Below, in pieces: positions 1 to 8,463 of a stretch of DNA of 64,000 nucleotides (positions are counted from its first letter, which is position 1; the number at the start of each line of letters is the position of its first letter). The stretch is from Paenibacillus tengchongensis. GTDB taxonomy: Bacteria > Bacillota > Bacilli > Paenibacillales > Paenibacillaceae. Under the pieces are notes generated by a model. The model worked only from the letters and a program-made list of their open reading frames with translations, was not told the origin of the DNA and searched no databases. A program made the position numbers and the translations under genes. The stretch spans positions 496,001-560,000 of the forward strand of contig NZ_WACP01000002.1 in assembly GCF_008973665.1 (NCBI RefSeq), read 5' to 3'.

Positions 1-756
<756 letters not shown>

Positions 757-759
757 TTT

Positions 760-883
760 GAGCATAATTTATGCTCTCGATGCGGGCTTTGCGCTGTAAA
801 GCTTAAATCTGGCGTTCGATGAGAGCTTTACTGCGTAAAGCTGGAGTGGATGCTTTCGATGCAAGCTTTACTACGTAAAGCTT
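760..883 (+). repeat. Three imperfect hairpin repeats between atpD and atpC
   Basis: Three units of about 27 bases start with CGATG at 778, 817 and 857, a period of 39-40 bases. Each holds a near-palindrome of the type AGCTTTACTGCGTAAAGCT; the second and third are perfect 8-bp stems with 3-base loops, the first is degenerate. A fourth, unrelated stem (GAGCATA/TATGCTC, 760-776) precedes them. No T-tract follows, so they do not look like intrinsic terminators. They lie inside the atp transcript and end just before the atpC ribosome-binding site. Confidence 0.8.
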
Positions 884-898
884 TGAGGAGGAATGGAA

Positions 899-1315
899 GT
901 GAATACCTTTCTGCTTGAGATTGTCACGCCGGAGCACCTCGTCTTCTCCAAACAGGTGAACAGCCTGGTCGTACGCGGAGTTGAGGGAGAGCTGGGCATT
1001 TTGCCGGGACATATTCCGCTTGTCACTCCGCTTCAGGTTGCACCGCTCACTGTTAAAGTGAACGGCGAGACCCTCACGATCGCCGTTCACGGCGGGTTCG
1101 TGGAAGTGCATAAAGACAAGGTGACAGTGCTGGCCGAAAGCGCAGAACTGCCTAAGGATATCGACCTGGAACGTGCCGAAGCGGCCAAGGAGCGCGCTCA
1201 GCGCCGTCTCCAGTCACGCAGCAGGCAAGATGAGATCGATCATCGCCGTGCAGAGCTTGCGCTGCAGCGCGCGGTTACCCGGATCAAAGTGTCCGCCGGT
1301 AAAGGACAACAATGA
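899..1315 (+). CDS. atpC: ATP synthase F1 subunit epsilon
   Basis: Epsilon subunit of F1, part of the central stalk and an inhibitor of ATP hydrolysis. The 138-residue product has the beta-sandwich signature GELGILPGHIPLVTPL and a C-terminal helical hairpin (ERAEAAKERAQRRLQ followed by RRAELALQRAVTRI). I place the start at GTG 899, because GAGGAGG at 885-891 is 7 bases upstream; ATG 893 is in frame but only 1 base after that Shine-Dalgarno sequence. It is the last gene of the atp operon and is followed directly by an intrinsic terminator. Confidence 0.95.
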   Translation: MNTFLLEIVTPEHLVFSKQVNSLVVRGVEGELGILPGHIPLVTPLQVAPLTVKVNGETLTIAVHGGFVEVHKDKVTVLAESAELPKDIDLERAEAAKERAQRRLQSRSRQDEIDHRRAELALQRAVTRIKVSAGKGQQ

Positions 1316-1322
1316 GGTTAGC

Positions 1323-1358
1323 AGCGGTCATGCTTAGGCGTGACCGCTTTCTTTTTTT
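1323..1358 (+). terminator. Intrinsic terminator of the atp operon
   Basis: AGCGGTCA (1323-1330) pairs with TGACCGCT (1341-1348) across a 10-base loop and is followed by a T-rich tract. It sits 7 bases after the atpC stop codon. Confidence 0.9.
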
Positions 1359-1482
1359 GGTGCGAAAAATCATTCCGTCCCCGTAACGCCGGGCTTCCTT
1401 TCAGTCGCCGTTTTCATTTATGAAAATTTCGTAACTTCCATGTAAATCCAGGCCATTAAAGTTTAAAAATTCGTAAAAGTAC

Positions 1483-1511
1483 TGGATTCTTTTGGCCTTC
1501 GCAAGTATGAT
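1483..1511 (+). promoter_or_regulatory. Candidate sigma-A promoter for the YwzB-like gene
   Basis: TATGAT at 1506-1511 is a good -10 element. The hexamer 17 bases upstream (TGGATT, 1483-1488) is only a weak -35. It lies after the atp terminator and 44 bases before the next gene, which needs its own promoter. Confidence 0.35.
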
Positions 1512-1555
1512 ATAAGAGTCGATTTCCGAGCAGTAAACTGACAGTGGAGGTTAAC

Positions 1556-1816
1556 ATGGAACAATTGCTCAATGTTGATTACTCAGGTGCGATCGGCACC
1601 AGCGGGCTGGTGTCCATGGTCGTTTCTTTGCTCTGTGTTGTATTATCCTGGTGGGCACTGCAGAACCTTAAGCTCGATTTGGTCATAAGATATCCCAAGA
1701 GCCCGCAAGGAAGACTGCTGCATTTGCTTTTGGCAATCGTACTCGGCCATTTCGTGGCCGGCTTTCTGCTGGATTATCTCGGATGGAGCGGGATGATGCG
1801 CAACCTGTTTTATTAA
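1556..1816 (+). CDS. YwzB-like small membrane protein (DUF1146 family)
   Basis: An 86-residue integral membrane protein of unknown function. Two hydrophobic segments are visible, around GLVSMVVSLLCVVLSWWAL and LLHLLLAIVLGHFVAGFLL, joined by a short basic loop with YPKSPQGR. The family sits between atpC and murA in many Bacillales, and this is the same position. The start is ATG 1556 with GGAGG at 1546-1550; an in-frame GTG at 1544 overlaps that Shine-Dalgarno sequence and is unlikely. Family assignment rests on size, topology and synteny. Confidence 0.8.
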   Translation: MEQLLNVDYSGAIGTSGLVSMVVSLLCVVLSWWALQNLKLDLVIRYPKSPQGRLLHLLLAIVLGHFVAGFLLDYLGWSGMMRNLFY

Positions 1817-2013
1817 GAGTCGGTTTGGTTATATCTGTCGTAGGCTAATACGATGAGAATGGTGTCGAATAATAACGAATTATTATGCGTAGACTGATGT
1901 TTAAGAAGCATGCCCGGATACTCGGGGCAACAGACGGAATTTCCGATATTTTAACAAATGAATCTTACATTCCAAAATTAATTTCGAAATAATGGACGCG
2001 GAGGGAACCCGAC

Positions 2014-3360
2014 ATGAGCAAATTTATCGTCCGCGGTGGCAACAGATTGACCGGGAGCGTGAAAGTAAGCGGCGCGAAAAATTCCGTACTACCAATCATA
2101 GCCGCCTCTCTACTGGCAGAAGAAGGAGTAAGCGTCATTGTCGACGCGCCTCCGCTTGACGATGTAATGACCATCAGCAAAGTGCTGGAATCTTTGGGTG
2201 CAGGCGTTACATATCACGACGACATCATTGAGGTCGATGCACGGACCATCGCCAGCTGTGAAGCCCCTTATGAATGGGTGCGGAAAATGCGGGCATCCTT
2301 TTTAGTGATGGGTCCGCTGCTGACCCGTATGGGCTATACACGGATCTCACTGCCCGGCGGCTGCGCCATCGGCACAAGACCGATTGATCAGCATCTGAAA
2401 GGGTTCGAAGCGCTGGGAGCCGAGATCAGTCTCGGCCAGGGCTATATCGAGGCGAAAGCGAACGGACGCCTGCGCGGCGCCAAGATATACCTGGATGTGG
2501 CGAGTGTAGGGGCAACGGAGAACATTATGATGGCTGCTGCGCTTGCTGAAGGCGTAACGGTTATTGAGAATGCAGCAAAAGAGCCGGAAATCGTCGATCT
2601 TGCCAACTTCCTGAACGGGATGGGCGCCATCGTCCGCGGAGCCGGTACGGGAATCATCCGGATTGAAGGCGTAGAGAAGCTGCACGGTGTAAGACACAAT
2701 GTCATCCCTGACCGGATTGAAGCGGGAACCTATATGGCCGCAGCGGCCATCACGGGCGGCGATGTATATGTGGAAGGCGCCATTGCCGACCATTTGGGAC
2801 CGGTGATCGCCAAGATGGAGGAAATGGGAGTTACCATTATTCCCGATGAGAACGGAATCCGTGTCATCGGCGACAAGCCGCTGAAGGCAGTCGATTTGAA
2901 GACCCTGCCGTATCCGGGCTTCCCGACCGATATGCAGTCGCAGATGATGGCCTTGCTGCTGCGCTCCGAAGGCACGAGCGTCGTAACGGAAACGGTATTT
3001 GAGAACCGCTTCATGCATGTGGATGAATTCCATAACATGAATGCCGAGATCAAGATTGAAGGCCGCTCCGCCATCGTGACAGGCAATGCAAAGCTGGTAG
3101 GAGCCAAGGTGTGTGCGACCGATCTGCGCGCAGGCGCTGCGCTCATCCTGGCGGGTCTGGTGGCCGAAGGCACTACCGAGGTGAGCGGTACGCATCATAT
3201 CGACCGCGGCTATGTTCACCTGGCCGAGAAGCTGTCGGCGCTGGGCGCCGATATCTGGCGCATCTCGATGGATGAGCCGGCCGTAGCCGCCAAGGAAGAG
3301 CCGGTCAAGAAGACGGAGGAACTGAAACCCCGGTTTCAGGTTCAGCCTTCCTGGATTTAA
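2014..3360 (+). CDS. murA: UDP-N-acetylglucosamine 1-carboxyvinyltransferase
   Basis: Catalyses the first committed step of peptidoglycan synthesis, transferring enolpyruvate from phosphoenolpyruvate to UDP-GlcNAc in the cytoplasm; it is the fosfomycin target. The catalytic cysteine is Cys117 in [10 protein letters not shown], and the conserved lysine is Lys22 in SGAKNSVLP. Synteny with ywzB upstream and spoIID downstream matches the B. subtilis murAA locus rather than murAB. The product has 448 residues; family members usually have about 420-436. The excess is a charged C-terminal tail of about 30 residues after the last core strand. Start ATG 2014 follows GGAGGGA. Confidence 0.96.
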   Translation: MSKFIVRGGNRLTGSVKVSGAKNSVLPIIAASLLAEEGVSVIVDAPPLDDVMTISKVLESLGAGVTYHDDIIEVDARTIASCEAPYEWVRKMRASFLVMGPLLTRMGYTRISLPGGCAIGTRPIDQHLKGFEALGAEISLGQGYIEAKANGRLRGAKIYLDVASVGATENIMMAAALAEGVTVIENAAKEPEIVDLANFLNGMGAIVRGAGTGIIRIEGVEKLHGVRHNVIPDRIEAGTYMAAAAITGGDVYVEGAIADHLGPVIAKMEEMGVTIIPDENGIRVIGDKPLKAVDLKTLPYPGFPTDMQSQMMALLLRSEGTSVVTETVFENRFMHVDEFHNMNAEIKIEGRSAIVTGNAKLVGAKVCATDLRAGAALILAGLVAEGTTEVSGTHHIDRGYVHLAEKLSALGADIWRISMDEPAVAAKEEPVKKTEELKPRFQVQPSWI

Positions 3361-3381
3361 GAACGGCTATTGAATATGAGA

Positions 3382-3416
3382 GGGATCGCCTGCTGTGCGG
3401 GCGGTTCCTTTTTTTT
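3382..3416 (+). terminator. Intrinsic terminator after murA
   Basis: A GC-rich stem (GGGATCGCC against GGCGGTTCC, one irregularity) with a short loop is followed by eight T residues, 20 bases after the murA stop. Confidence 0.85.
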
Positions 3417-3585
3417 GCGGATTGCTGAGTATATGTTTAAATGTATACGCTTCCAATGACGAATAAATTACCCGCGATGTGCAGGAGGGTTTAGCACTCC
3501 CCCGTTAACGGACCGCAGGAAGGTCCGGTGTTGTCATCAGCTCGGGTTTGAGTTATGGGGCAAAGTTTAGACAGTAGAGAATGGG

Positions 3586-3726
3586 CTTCACTTTATGGAG
3601 CAGAGTTCGGGGTCCCCGCAAAGTACCCGGAATAGGCAGCGGAGGTTATGCTTCACTTTGTGGGGCAAAGATCGGGGTCCCCGCAAAGTACCCGGGATAG
3701 GCAGCGGAGGTTGGTTTCACTTTGTG
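3586..3726 (+). repeat. Tandem 65-bp hairpin repeat upstream of spoIID
   Basis: Two nearly identical units, 3586-3650 and 3651-3714, are followed by a truncated third (from 3715, TTTCACTTTGTG). Each contains the arms ACTTTGTGGGG and CCCCGCAAAGT, which are inverted repeats apart from one G-T pair, plus the internal near-palindrome CGGGGTCCCCG. The 459-base space between murA and spoIID otherwise holds the murA terminator and two small inverted repeats near 3482-3530 (one is CGGACC/GGTCCG). I see no gene in it. A frame open from ATG 3595 runs through the repeats into spoIID, but it is not a credible start. Confidence 0.85.
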
Positions 3727-3819
3727 TATTCTCTCTTTCTCTCAACATATCGTTCTAGCAGCATGCTGAAACTCATATCTATAAGAATCAGCAGTGAAAA
3801 GGGAAGGAGTAGCATAGAG

Positions 3820-5049
3820 ATGAAAGAATTCAAAAGCTTGCGGCGTGCCGGCCGGCGGCGCATTAGAGACGCATGGCACGCCGCTGCGCAGCCGGCGCGC
3901 CTGCTGCTGCGGCGCCGGCTGGCCGCCTCCGCGCGCCGGCGCCGCTTGGCCGGGCGGCGCCGCTACGCCGCCGGCCCGCATCTGCGGCGGCTCGCGCCCG
4001 CCGCCTGGCTGGCCGCGCCGCTGCTCGCTGCGCTGCTGCTGCCGCTCCTCATCGTTCCGCTGCGCAGCGGCGGCGGAACCGAGCCCCCGGCCGCGCCGCA
4101 GGCCACGGCCGGGTCTGCCCCGGCTGCGGAAGCCGCGCAGCCGCAGGTATCCGTCTATTTGTCGCGGAGCGGACAAATCGAGACGCTGCCGCTGGAGGAC
4201 TACGTCAGCGGCGTGGTGGCGGCCGAGATGCCGGCGGACTTTGAGCCCGAAGCGCTCAAAGCCCAGGCCGTGGCCGCCCGCACCTTTATCGTTCGCCGCC
4301 TCGCAGCAGGCGACCGCAGCGGGGTTCCCGTTCCGGGGGCGGATGTCGCCGATACGGTAAGCCACCAGGCTTACGTATCGCAGGATACGCTGGAACGGGA
4401 GTGGGCGGCCGGCGGAAGGAGTGCCGACCTGGCCAAAATCCGCCGCGCGGTCCTGGAGACGCGCGGGACCGTGATGGTCTATCGCGGACAGCCCATCACA
4501 GCCTCCTTCTTCTCCTCCAGCGGCGGGTACACGGAGAACTCCGAGGAATATTGGAATGCTGCTGTTCCTTATCTGCGCAGCGTCGCGAGTCCCTGGGAGC
4601 AGGAGATTACCCCGGAGTGGGCGGTCACCTACACGTTTACGGACAGCGAGCTCCGCAGCAAGCTGGGACTGGAGAGCGGGGCGGTCCCTGTCTCTAAGAC
4701 CCTGACGGGTTCCCGGCAGGCACAGCCGGTCTCGGCCGGGGGCAGTACCTTGCAGGCCGAGGTGCTCTCGCTGACCTCGGGTCACCGGGTTAAGGAAATC
4801 TCCATTGCCGGCACTGTCTTTACCGGGCGGGAGATCCGTGAGAAGCTTGGCCTGCGCTCCAGCCAATTCACCTGGAAGCGGCAGAACGATAAAGTGATGA
4901 TCACCACCTACGGCAACGGCCACGGTGTCGGCATGAGCCAGTGGGGCGCGAACGGCATGGCCCGTGAAGGCGGCACGGCTACGCAAATTCTCAAACACTA
5001 TTACAGCGGCGTCGGCTTCGCCCAAGTCTCAACTCTTTTGAAAAAATAA
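3820..5049 (+). CDS. spoIID: Stage II sporulation protein D, lytic transglycosylase
   Basis: Mother-cell membrane protein of the SpoIID/SpoIIM/SpoIIP engulfment machine; it cleaves glycan strands during septal thinning. The 409-residue product has an Arg/Ala-rich cytoplasmic tail (about 1-58), one membrane segment (about 60-81), an Ala/Pro linker and the SpoIID/LytB domain. The family catalytic glutamate is probably Glu136 in AAEMPADFEPEALKAQAVAA, and the C-terminal signature GHGVGMSQWG is intact near 367-376. I chose ATG 3820, with GGAAGGAG 10 bases upstream, because the upstream open frame is repeat sequence. B. subtilis SpoIID has about 343 residues; the excess is mostly the N-terminal tail, coded by extremely GC-rich DNA. 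Confidence 0.93.
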   Translation: MKEFKSLRRAGRRRIRDAWHAAAQPARLLLRRRLAASARRRRLAGRRRYAAGPHLRRLAPAAWLAAPLLAALLLPLLIVPLRSGGGTEPPAAPQATAGSAPAAEAAQPQVSVYLSRSGQIETLPLEDYVSGVVAAEMPADFEPEALKAQAVAARTFIVRRLAAGDRSGVPVPGADVADTVSHQAYVSQDTLEREWAAGGRSADLAKIRRAVLETRGTVMVYRGQPITASFFSSSGGYTENSEEYWNAAVPYLRSVASPWEQEITPEWAVTYTFTDSELRSKLGLESGAVPVSKTLTGSRQAQPVSAGGSTLQAEVLSLTSGHRVKEISIAGTVFTGREIREKLGLRSSQFTWKRQNDKVMITTYGNGHGVGMSQWGANGMAREGGTATQILKHYYSGVGFAQVSTLLKK

Positions 5050-5061
5050 CTTGCAAGATAC

Positions 5062-5090
5062 GTATAAAAGCGATTCGCCCGGTAACACTT
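5062..5090 (+). promoter_or_regulatory. Sigma-F-type promoter of spoIIQ
   Basis: GTATA at 5062-5066, a 14-base spacer and GGTAACACTT at 5081-5090 match the sigma-F pattern (GYATA, then GGNNANANT). spoIIQ is a known sigma-F gene and starts 20 bases downstream. Confidence 0.65.
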
Positions 5091-5110
5091 GTTACTGAGG
5101 TGATAAACAT

Positions 5111-5851
5111 ATGAATGAACAAGACAAAAACAAAGTAAACCATGATGAATCTCTCAAAAACAAACAGGGAGATTCCGGCGTGAAGCCCTCGTCATGGCGC
5201 AAAGCGTTATCCAAACGCTGGGTGTTCCCGGCAGTTTACACAGCGGCAGCGGCTATTATACTAACCTTGGTATGGGTCTATCAGGATGCCGGCCAAAAGC
5301 CGCTGAACGATGAACAGACCACCGCTGTCTCGCAGCAAGCTCCGTCAGGCAATGAATCGGCCACTGCCGGCGGAGAGCCTGAAGCCGTTGAAGTCGTAGC
5401 GTCGGCGGAAACGCTGGCCTGGCCGGTAGCCAATCCTGGCGAAGTACAGGTGGTAAAGCCATTCTATGACGAGAACGGTACTGAAGAGAATCATGTGGCC
5501 GCCATGGTGCAGTACAACGATACCTTTACACCGAATGCCGGGATTGACATTGCCCGCGAGGACAACCAGACCTTTGAGGTCAAAGCTGCGCTTGGCGGTG
5601 AAGTAACCCGGGTGGAAGATGTGGCCGTATTCGGCAAGGTGGTTGAAATCACTTCTCCGGACAGCCGGCAAACCGTGTATCAAAGCCTCGGCGAAGTTAA
5701 AGTGAAGCAGGGCGATCAGGTGAAGCAAGGCGATACGCTGGCTACGGCCGGACGCAGTGAAATTGAGAAGAACCTGGGCAACCACGTGCACTTTGAAGTG
5801 CATGAGGACGGCAAGCCGGTCAATCCGAGCGATCTGCTGCCGCAGCGTTAA
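5111..5851 (+). CDS. spoIIQ: Forespore engulfment protein SpoIIQ (LytM/M23-like)
   Basis: Forespore membrane protein that pairs with SpoIIIAH across the intermembrane space and anchors the engulfing membranes. The 246-residue product has a charged tail, one membrane segment (about 38-58), and an M23/LytM fold. The first zinc-ligand motif, normally HxGxD, reads NAGID, so the histidine is replaced by asparagine. The second motif HVHFEV is intact near the C-terminus. Loss of the first ligand is also known for B. subtilis SpoIIQ, so a structural rather than enzymatic role is likely. It follows spoIID, has a sigma-F-type promoter, and ends at a strong terminator. Confidence 0.92.
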   Translation: MNEQDKNKVNHDESLKNKQGDSGVKPSSWRKALSKRWVFPAVYTAAAAIILTLVWVYQDAGQKPLNDEQTTAVSQQAPSGNESATAGGEPEAVEVVASAETLAWPVANPGEVQVVKPFYDENGTEENHVAAMVQYNDTFTPNAGIDIAREDNQTFEVKAALGGEVTRVEDVAVFGKVVEITSPDSRQTVYQSLGEVKVKQGDQVKQGDTLATAGRSEIEKNLGNHVHFEVHEDGKPVNPSDLLPQR

Positions 5852-5863
5852 TCCGCTTTTGAT

Positions 5864-5892
5864 AGGCGGGGGCTATTCGCCCCCGCCTTTTT
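5864..5892 (+). terminator. Intrinsic terminator after spoIIQ
   Basis: AGGCGGGGGC pairs perfectly with GCCCCCGCCT across the loop TATTC, followed by TTTTT. Confidence 0.93.
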
Positions 5893-6047
5893 GCATCCCG
5901 GGATATCTTGCTATCCGCAAAGTACCTGAGCCTGCTTCAGCCAGGGGTCTACATCACCGGGCTATTTTATTGACGATCCCCGCAGTGCCTTTAGTTTGTC
6001 CAGGAAATAAAATGAGCCCCAAGGAGCTTGTCACGCCCTGAAAGCGC

Positions 6048-6075
6048 GAATATCTAGGCCCGCCCCTCATATAAT
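6048..6075 (+). promoter_or_regulatory. Sigma-E-type promoter of spoIIID
   Basis: GAATATC (6048-6054), a 13-base spacer and CATATAAT (6068-6075) fit the sigma-E pattern (-35 with ATA, -10 close to CATACAAT). spoIIID is a known sigma-E gene and starts 33 bases downstream. Confidence 0.65.
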
Positions 6076-6108
6076 GTACCAAACTATCCACAGTTGGGAG
6101 GCGGGAGC

Positions 6109-6396
6109 GTGCACGATTACATCAAGGAACGTACGATCAAAATCGGACGCTGCATCGTGGAAACCAGGCATACGGTCCGGACGATAGCCAAGGAATTTGG
6201 CGTTTCAAAAAGCACGGTGCATAAAGACTTGACTGAGCGTTTGCCGGAGATCAATCCGGATCTGGCAGACCAGGTGAAGCATATTCTCGAATATCACAAG
6301 CAGGTCCGTCATCTTCGGGGGGGAGAGGCCACTAAGATCAAATATAAAAAAACGTCCGGTAAAAAAAGGGAAGTCGCCATAGCCGCAAAGCCATGA
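6109..6396 (+). CDS. spoIIID: Sporulation transcriptional regulator SpoIIID
   Basis: Small DNA-binding protein that adjusts sigma-E and sigma-K gene expression in the mother cell. The 95-residue product begins HDYIKERTIKIG after the start codon, carries a helix-turn-helix around TIAKEFGVSKSTVHKDL, and has the basic C-terminal region RHLRGGEATKIKYKK that the family uses for extra DNA contacts. The start is GTG 6109 with GGGAGG at 6096-6101; an upstream in-frame TTG at 6094 overlaps the Shine-Dalgarno sequence. Followed by mbl as in B. subtilis. Confidence 0.95.
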   Translation: MHDYIKERTIKIGRCIVETRHTVRTIAKEFGVSKSTVHKDLTERLPEINPDLADQVKHILEYHKQVRHLRGGEATKIKYKKTSGKKREVAIAAKP

Positions 6397-6525
6397 GATT
6401 GTCGCTATTTTAAGCAATTATTCAGGCATGATACATTGTAACCTTCCCCTAAAGTATGGTATTTTTAAATTTAGTTCCATCCGGACAATTCTCATCTAAA
6501 ATAACACTTTGGGGGCTTTTTCATT

Positions 6526-7521
6526 ATGCTTAGCAAGGATATCGGAATTGATCTTGGCACGGCCAATGTGCTTATTCATGTCAAAGGGAGGGGGGTTGTT
6601 CTTGATGAACCCTCCGTGGTCACGCTTGAAAGTGATACGAAGAGAGTCCTTGCGGTCGGAGAACAGGCTCGCCGCATGGTCGGACGTACACCCGGGAACA
6701 TCACAACCATCCGTCCGCTCCGCGACGGCGTCATTGCCGATTTTGCCATCACCGAAACGATGCTTAAATATTTCATCGACCGTGTAGGCGGCCGCAGCTG
6801 GTACGCCAAGCCACGCATTTTGATCTGTGCCCCCACCAATATCACATCGGTTGAACAGAAAGCAATCCGGGAGGCTGCCGAACGCAGCGGGGCCAAGGAT
6901 GTGTATATGGAGGAAGAACCGAAGGCTGCGGCCATCGGTGCAGGCATGGATATTTACCAACCGAGCGGAAATATGGTCGTCGATATTGGCGGCGGAACGA
7001 CGGACGTAGCCGTGTTGTCCATGGGCGACGTCGTTACCGCCTCCTCGATTAAAGTCGCGGGGGACAAGTTCGACGAGGCCATTTTAAAATATATCAAGCA
7101 GAAATATAAGCTGTTGATCGGTGAGCGTACGGCGGAGGACATCAAAGTATCCATCGGTACGGTCCGCACCGGTATGCAGAAGGAGATCGACATCCGCGGA
7201 CGCGATATGGTCAGCGGTCTGCCGCAGACACTTACGGTGACGGCCGATGAGGCGCGCGAAGCGCTGTGGGATCCGGTTTCGATGATCGTGGCGGCGGCCA
7301 AATCAGTGCTGGAACGTACACCTCCGGAGCTTTCAGCGGACATTATCGACCGCGGCGTTGTGCTGACTGGCGGGGGGGCGATGCTCAACGGGCTGGACGA
7401 ACTGCTCTCCGAGGAGCTGCACGTGCCGGTGTGGGTAGCGGAAGATCCGATGCATTGTGTGGTCAAGGGAACGGGAATTATGCTGGACCATTTGGACAAA
7501 GTTTCTAAGAAAAAATTCTAA
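6526..7521 (+). CDS. mbl: MreB-family cell-shape protein Mbl
   Basis: Actin-like filament protein that guides lateral wall synthesis on the inner face of the membrane. The 331-residue product has the phosphate loop IGIDLGTANVLIHVKG at the N-terminus, the second phosphate motif MVVDIGGGTTDVAV (about 144-157), and the adenosine motif GVVLTGGGAMLNGL near 285. The C-terminal LERTPPELSADIIDRG stretch and position between spoIIID and flhO indicate Mbl rather than MreB. The start follows a GGGGGC sequence 10 bases upstream. The weak upstream sequence TTGTAA-N18-TATTTT (6436-6465) may be a sigma-A promoter. Confidence 0.93.
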   Translation: MLSKDIGIDLGTANVLIHVKGRGVVLDEPSVVTLESDTKRVLAVGEQARRMVGRTPGNITTIRPLRDGVIADFAITETMLKYFIDRVGGRSWYAKPRILICAPTNITSVEQKAIREAAERSGAKDVYMEEEPKAAAIGAGMDIYQPSGNMVVDIGGGTTDVAVLSMGDVVTASSIKVAGDKFDEAILKYIKQKYKLLIGERTAEDIKVSIGTVRTGMQKEIDIRGRDMVSGLPQTLTVTADEAREALWDPVSMIVAAAKSVLERTPPELSADIIDRGVVLTGGGAMLNGLDELLSEELHVPVWVAEDPMHCVVKGTGIMLDHLDKVSKKKF

Positions 7522-7572
7522 GCCGGCCGATAATAAGAGTAACAGCAGATTTCAGGAAGGTGGATATTCCTC

Positions 7573-8448
7573 ATGATCAGAGGCTTATATACGGCGGCGG
7601 CAGGAATGGTGGCCCAGCAGCGCAGACACGATACGGCAACGCAGAATATTGCGAATGCGAATACAACGGGGTACAAGCAGGTGAACAGTGTCAGCCATGC
7701 TTTTCCCGAAGTGCTGATCTCCGCCATGAGCGGCGGCGAAGCGAAGACGGTGGGCCGGATGAACACGGGGGTATTCGCCGAACAATCCATTTCCCAATAT
7801 TTGCAGGGCGATCTTATCGAGAGCGGCAAGACGCTGGACCTTGCACTTTCCGCCGATCTTCAGGTAGCGAATCCTGGAGGCGGAGGAAATATCCAGTTTG
7901 ACGGATCGGGTAAGTATGTAAGCCCTGAGGGCGAGGTTATTTACCAGCCGCAGGCATTCTTTACTGTACAGGATGACGAAGGCAACAATTTATATACACG
8001 CAACGGCAGCTTTACGGTGAGCCCGGCGGGCGAGGTCTTGAGTGCAGGAGGCTTCCGTGTGCTGGATGCAGGCGGCAACCCGCTGGTCTTGACAGGGCCT
8101 GAGGATCAATTTAAAGTGGACGGGCAGGGCAATGTGATTAATCCGGAGACGGGGCTTCCGAGCGGAGTGCGTATCGGTATCAGTGTAGTCACCCAGCCTC
8201 AGGAGCTGGTGCGCGACGGAAACGGCGTGTTTCATGCTGATGATGCCGATGCGGCAGAAATCCGCTTTGCCGGTGCGGCAGACAATCTGCAGCTCCGTCA
8301 GGGATATCTGGAGAATTCCAATGTGGATATTACCCAGGTTACCGTAGATATGAATGCCGCCTACCGGGCTTATGAAGCCAATCAGAAAGTGATTCAATTT
8401 TATGACAGCAGCCTGCAGAAGGCCGTTAACGAAGTCGGCAGAGTATAG
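7573..8448 (+). CDS. flhO: Flagellar hook/basal-body rod protein FlhO (FlgF/FlgG-like)
   Basis: Distal rod component of the flagellar basal body, exported by the flagellar secretion apparatus. The 291-residue product has the rod N-terminal helix IRGLYTAAAGMVAQQRRHD and the signature QNIANANTTGYKQ, a middle beta domain, and a C-terminal helix (NVDITQVTVDMNAAYRAYEANQKVI, 25 residues here split as NVDITQVTVDMNAAYRAYE and ANQKVI) of the FlgF/G/E class. It follows mbl and precedes flhP with a 15-base gap, the B. subtilis order. It is paralogous to flhP; which is FlgF-like and which FlgG-like cannot be settled by eye. Confidence 0.9.
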   Translation: MIRGLYTAAAGMVAQQRRHDTATQNIANANTTGYKQVNSVSHAFPEVLISAMSGGEAKTVGRMNTGVFAEQSISQYLQGDLIESGKTLDLALSADLQVANPGGGGNIQFDGSGKYVSPEGEVIYQPQAFFTVQDDEGNNLYTRNGSFTVSPAGEVLSAGGFRVLDAGGNPLVLTGPEDQFKVDGQGNVINPETGLPSGVRIGISVVTQPQELVRDGNGVFHADDADAAEIRFAGAADNLQLRQGYLENSNVDITQVTVDMNAAYRAYEANQKVIQFYDSSLQKAVNEVGRV

Positions 8449-8463
8449 CGGGAGGGTTGACCC

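Noticed and set aside
2347..3219. Antisense open frame of 290 codons inside murA
   Set aside because: It lies wholly within a conserved gene, has no ribosome-binding site, and its translation is a Cys/His-rich shadow.
3595..3819. Upstream extension of the spoIID frame
   Set aside because: It runs through the 65-bp hairpin repeat; ATG 3820 has a proper ribosome-binding site.
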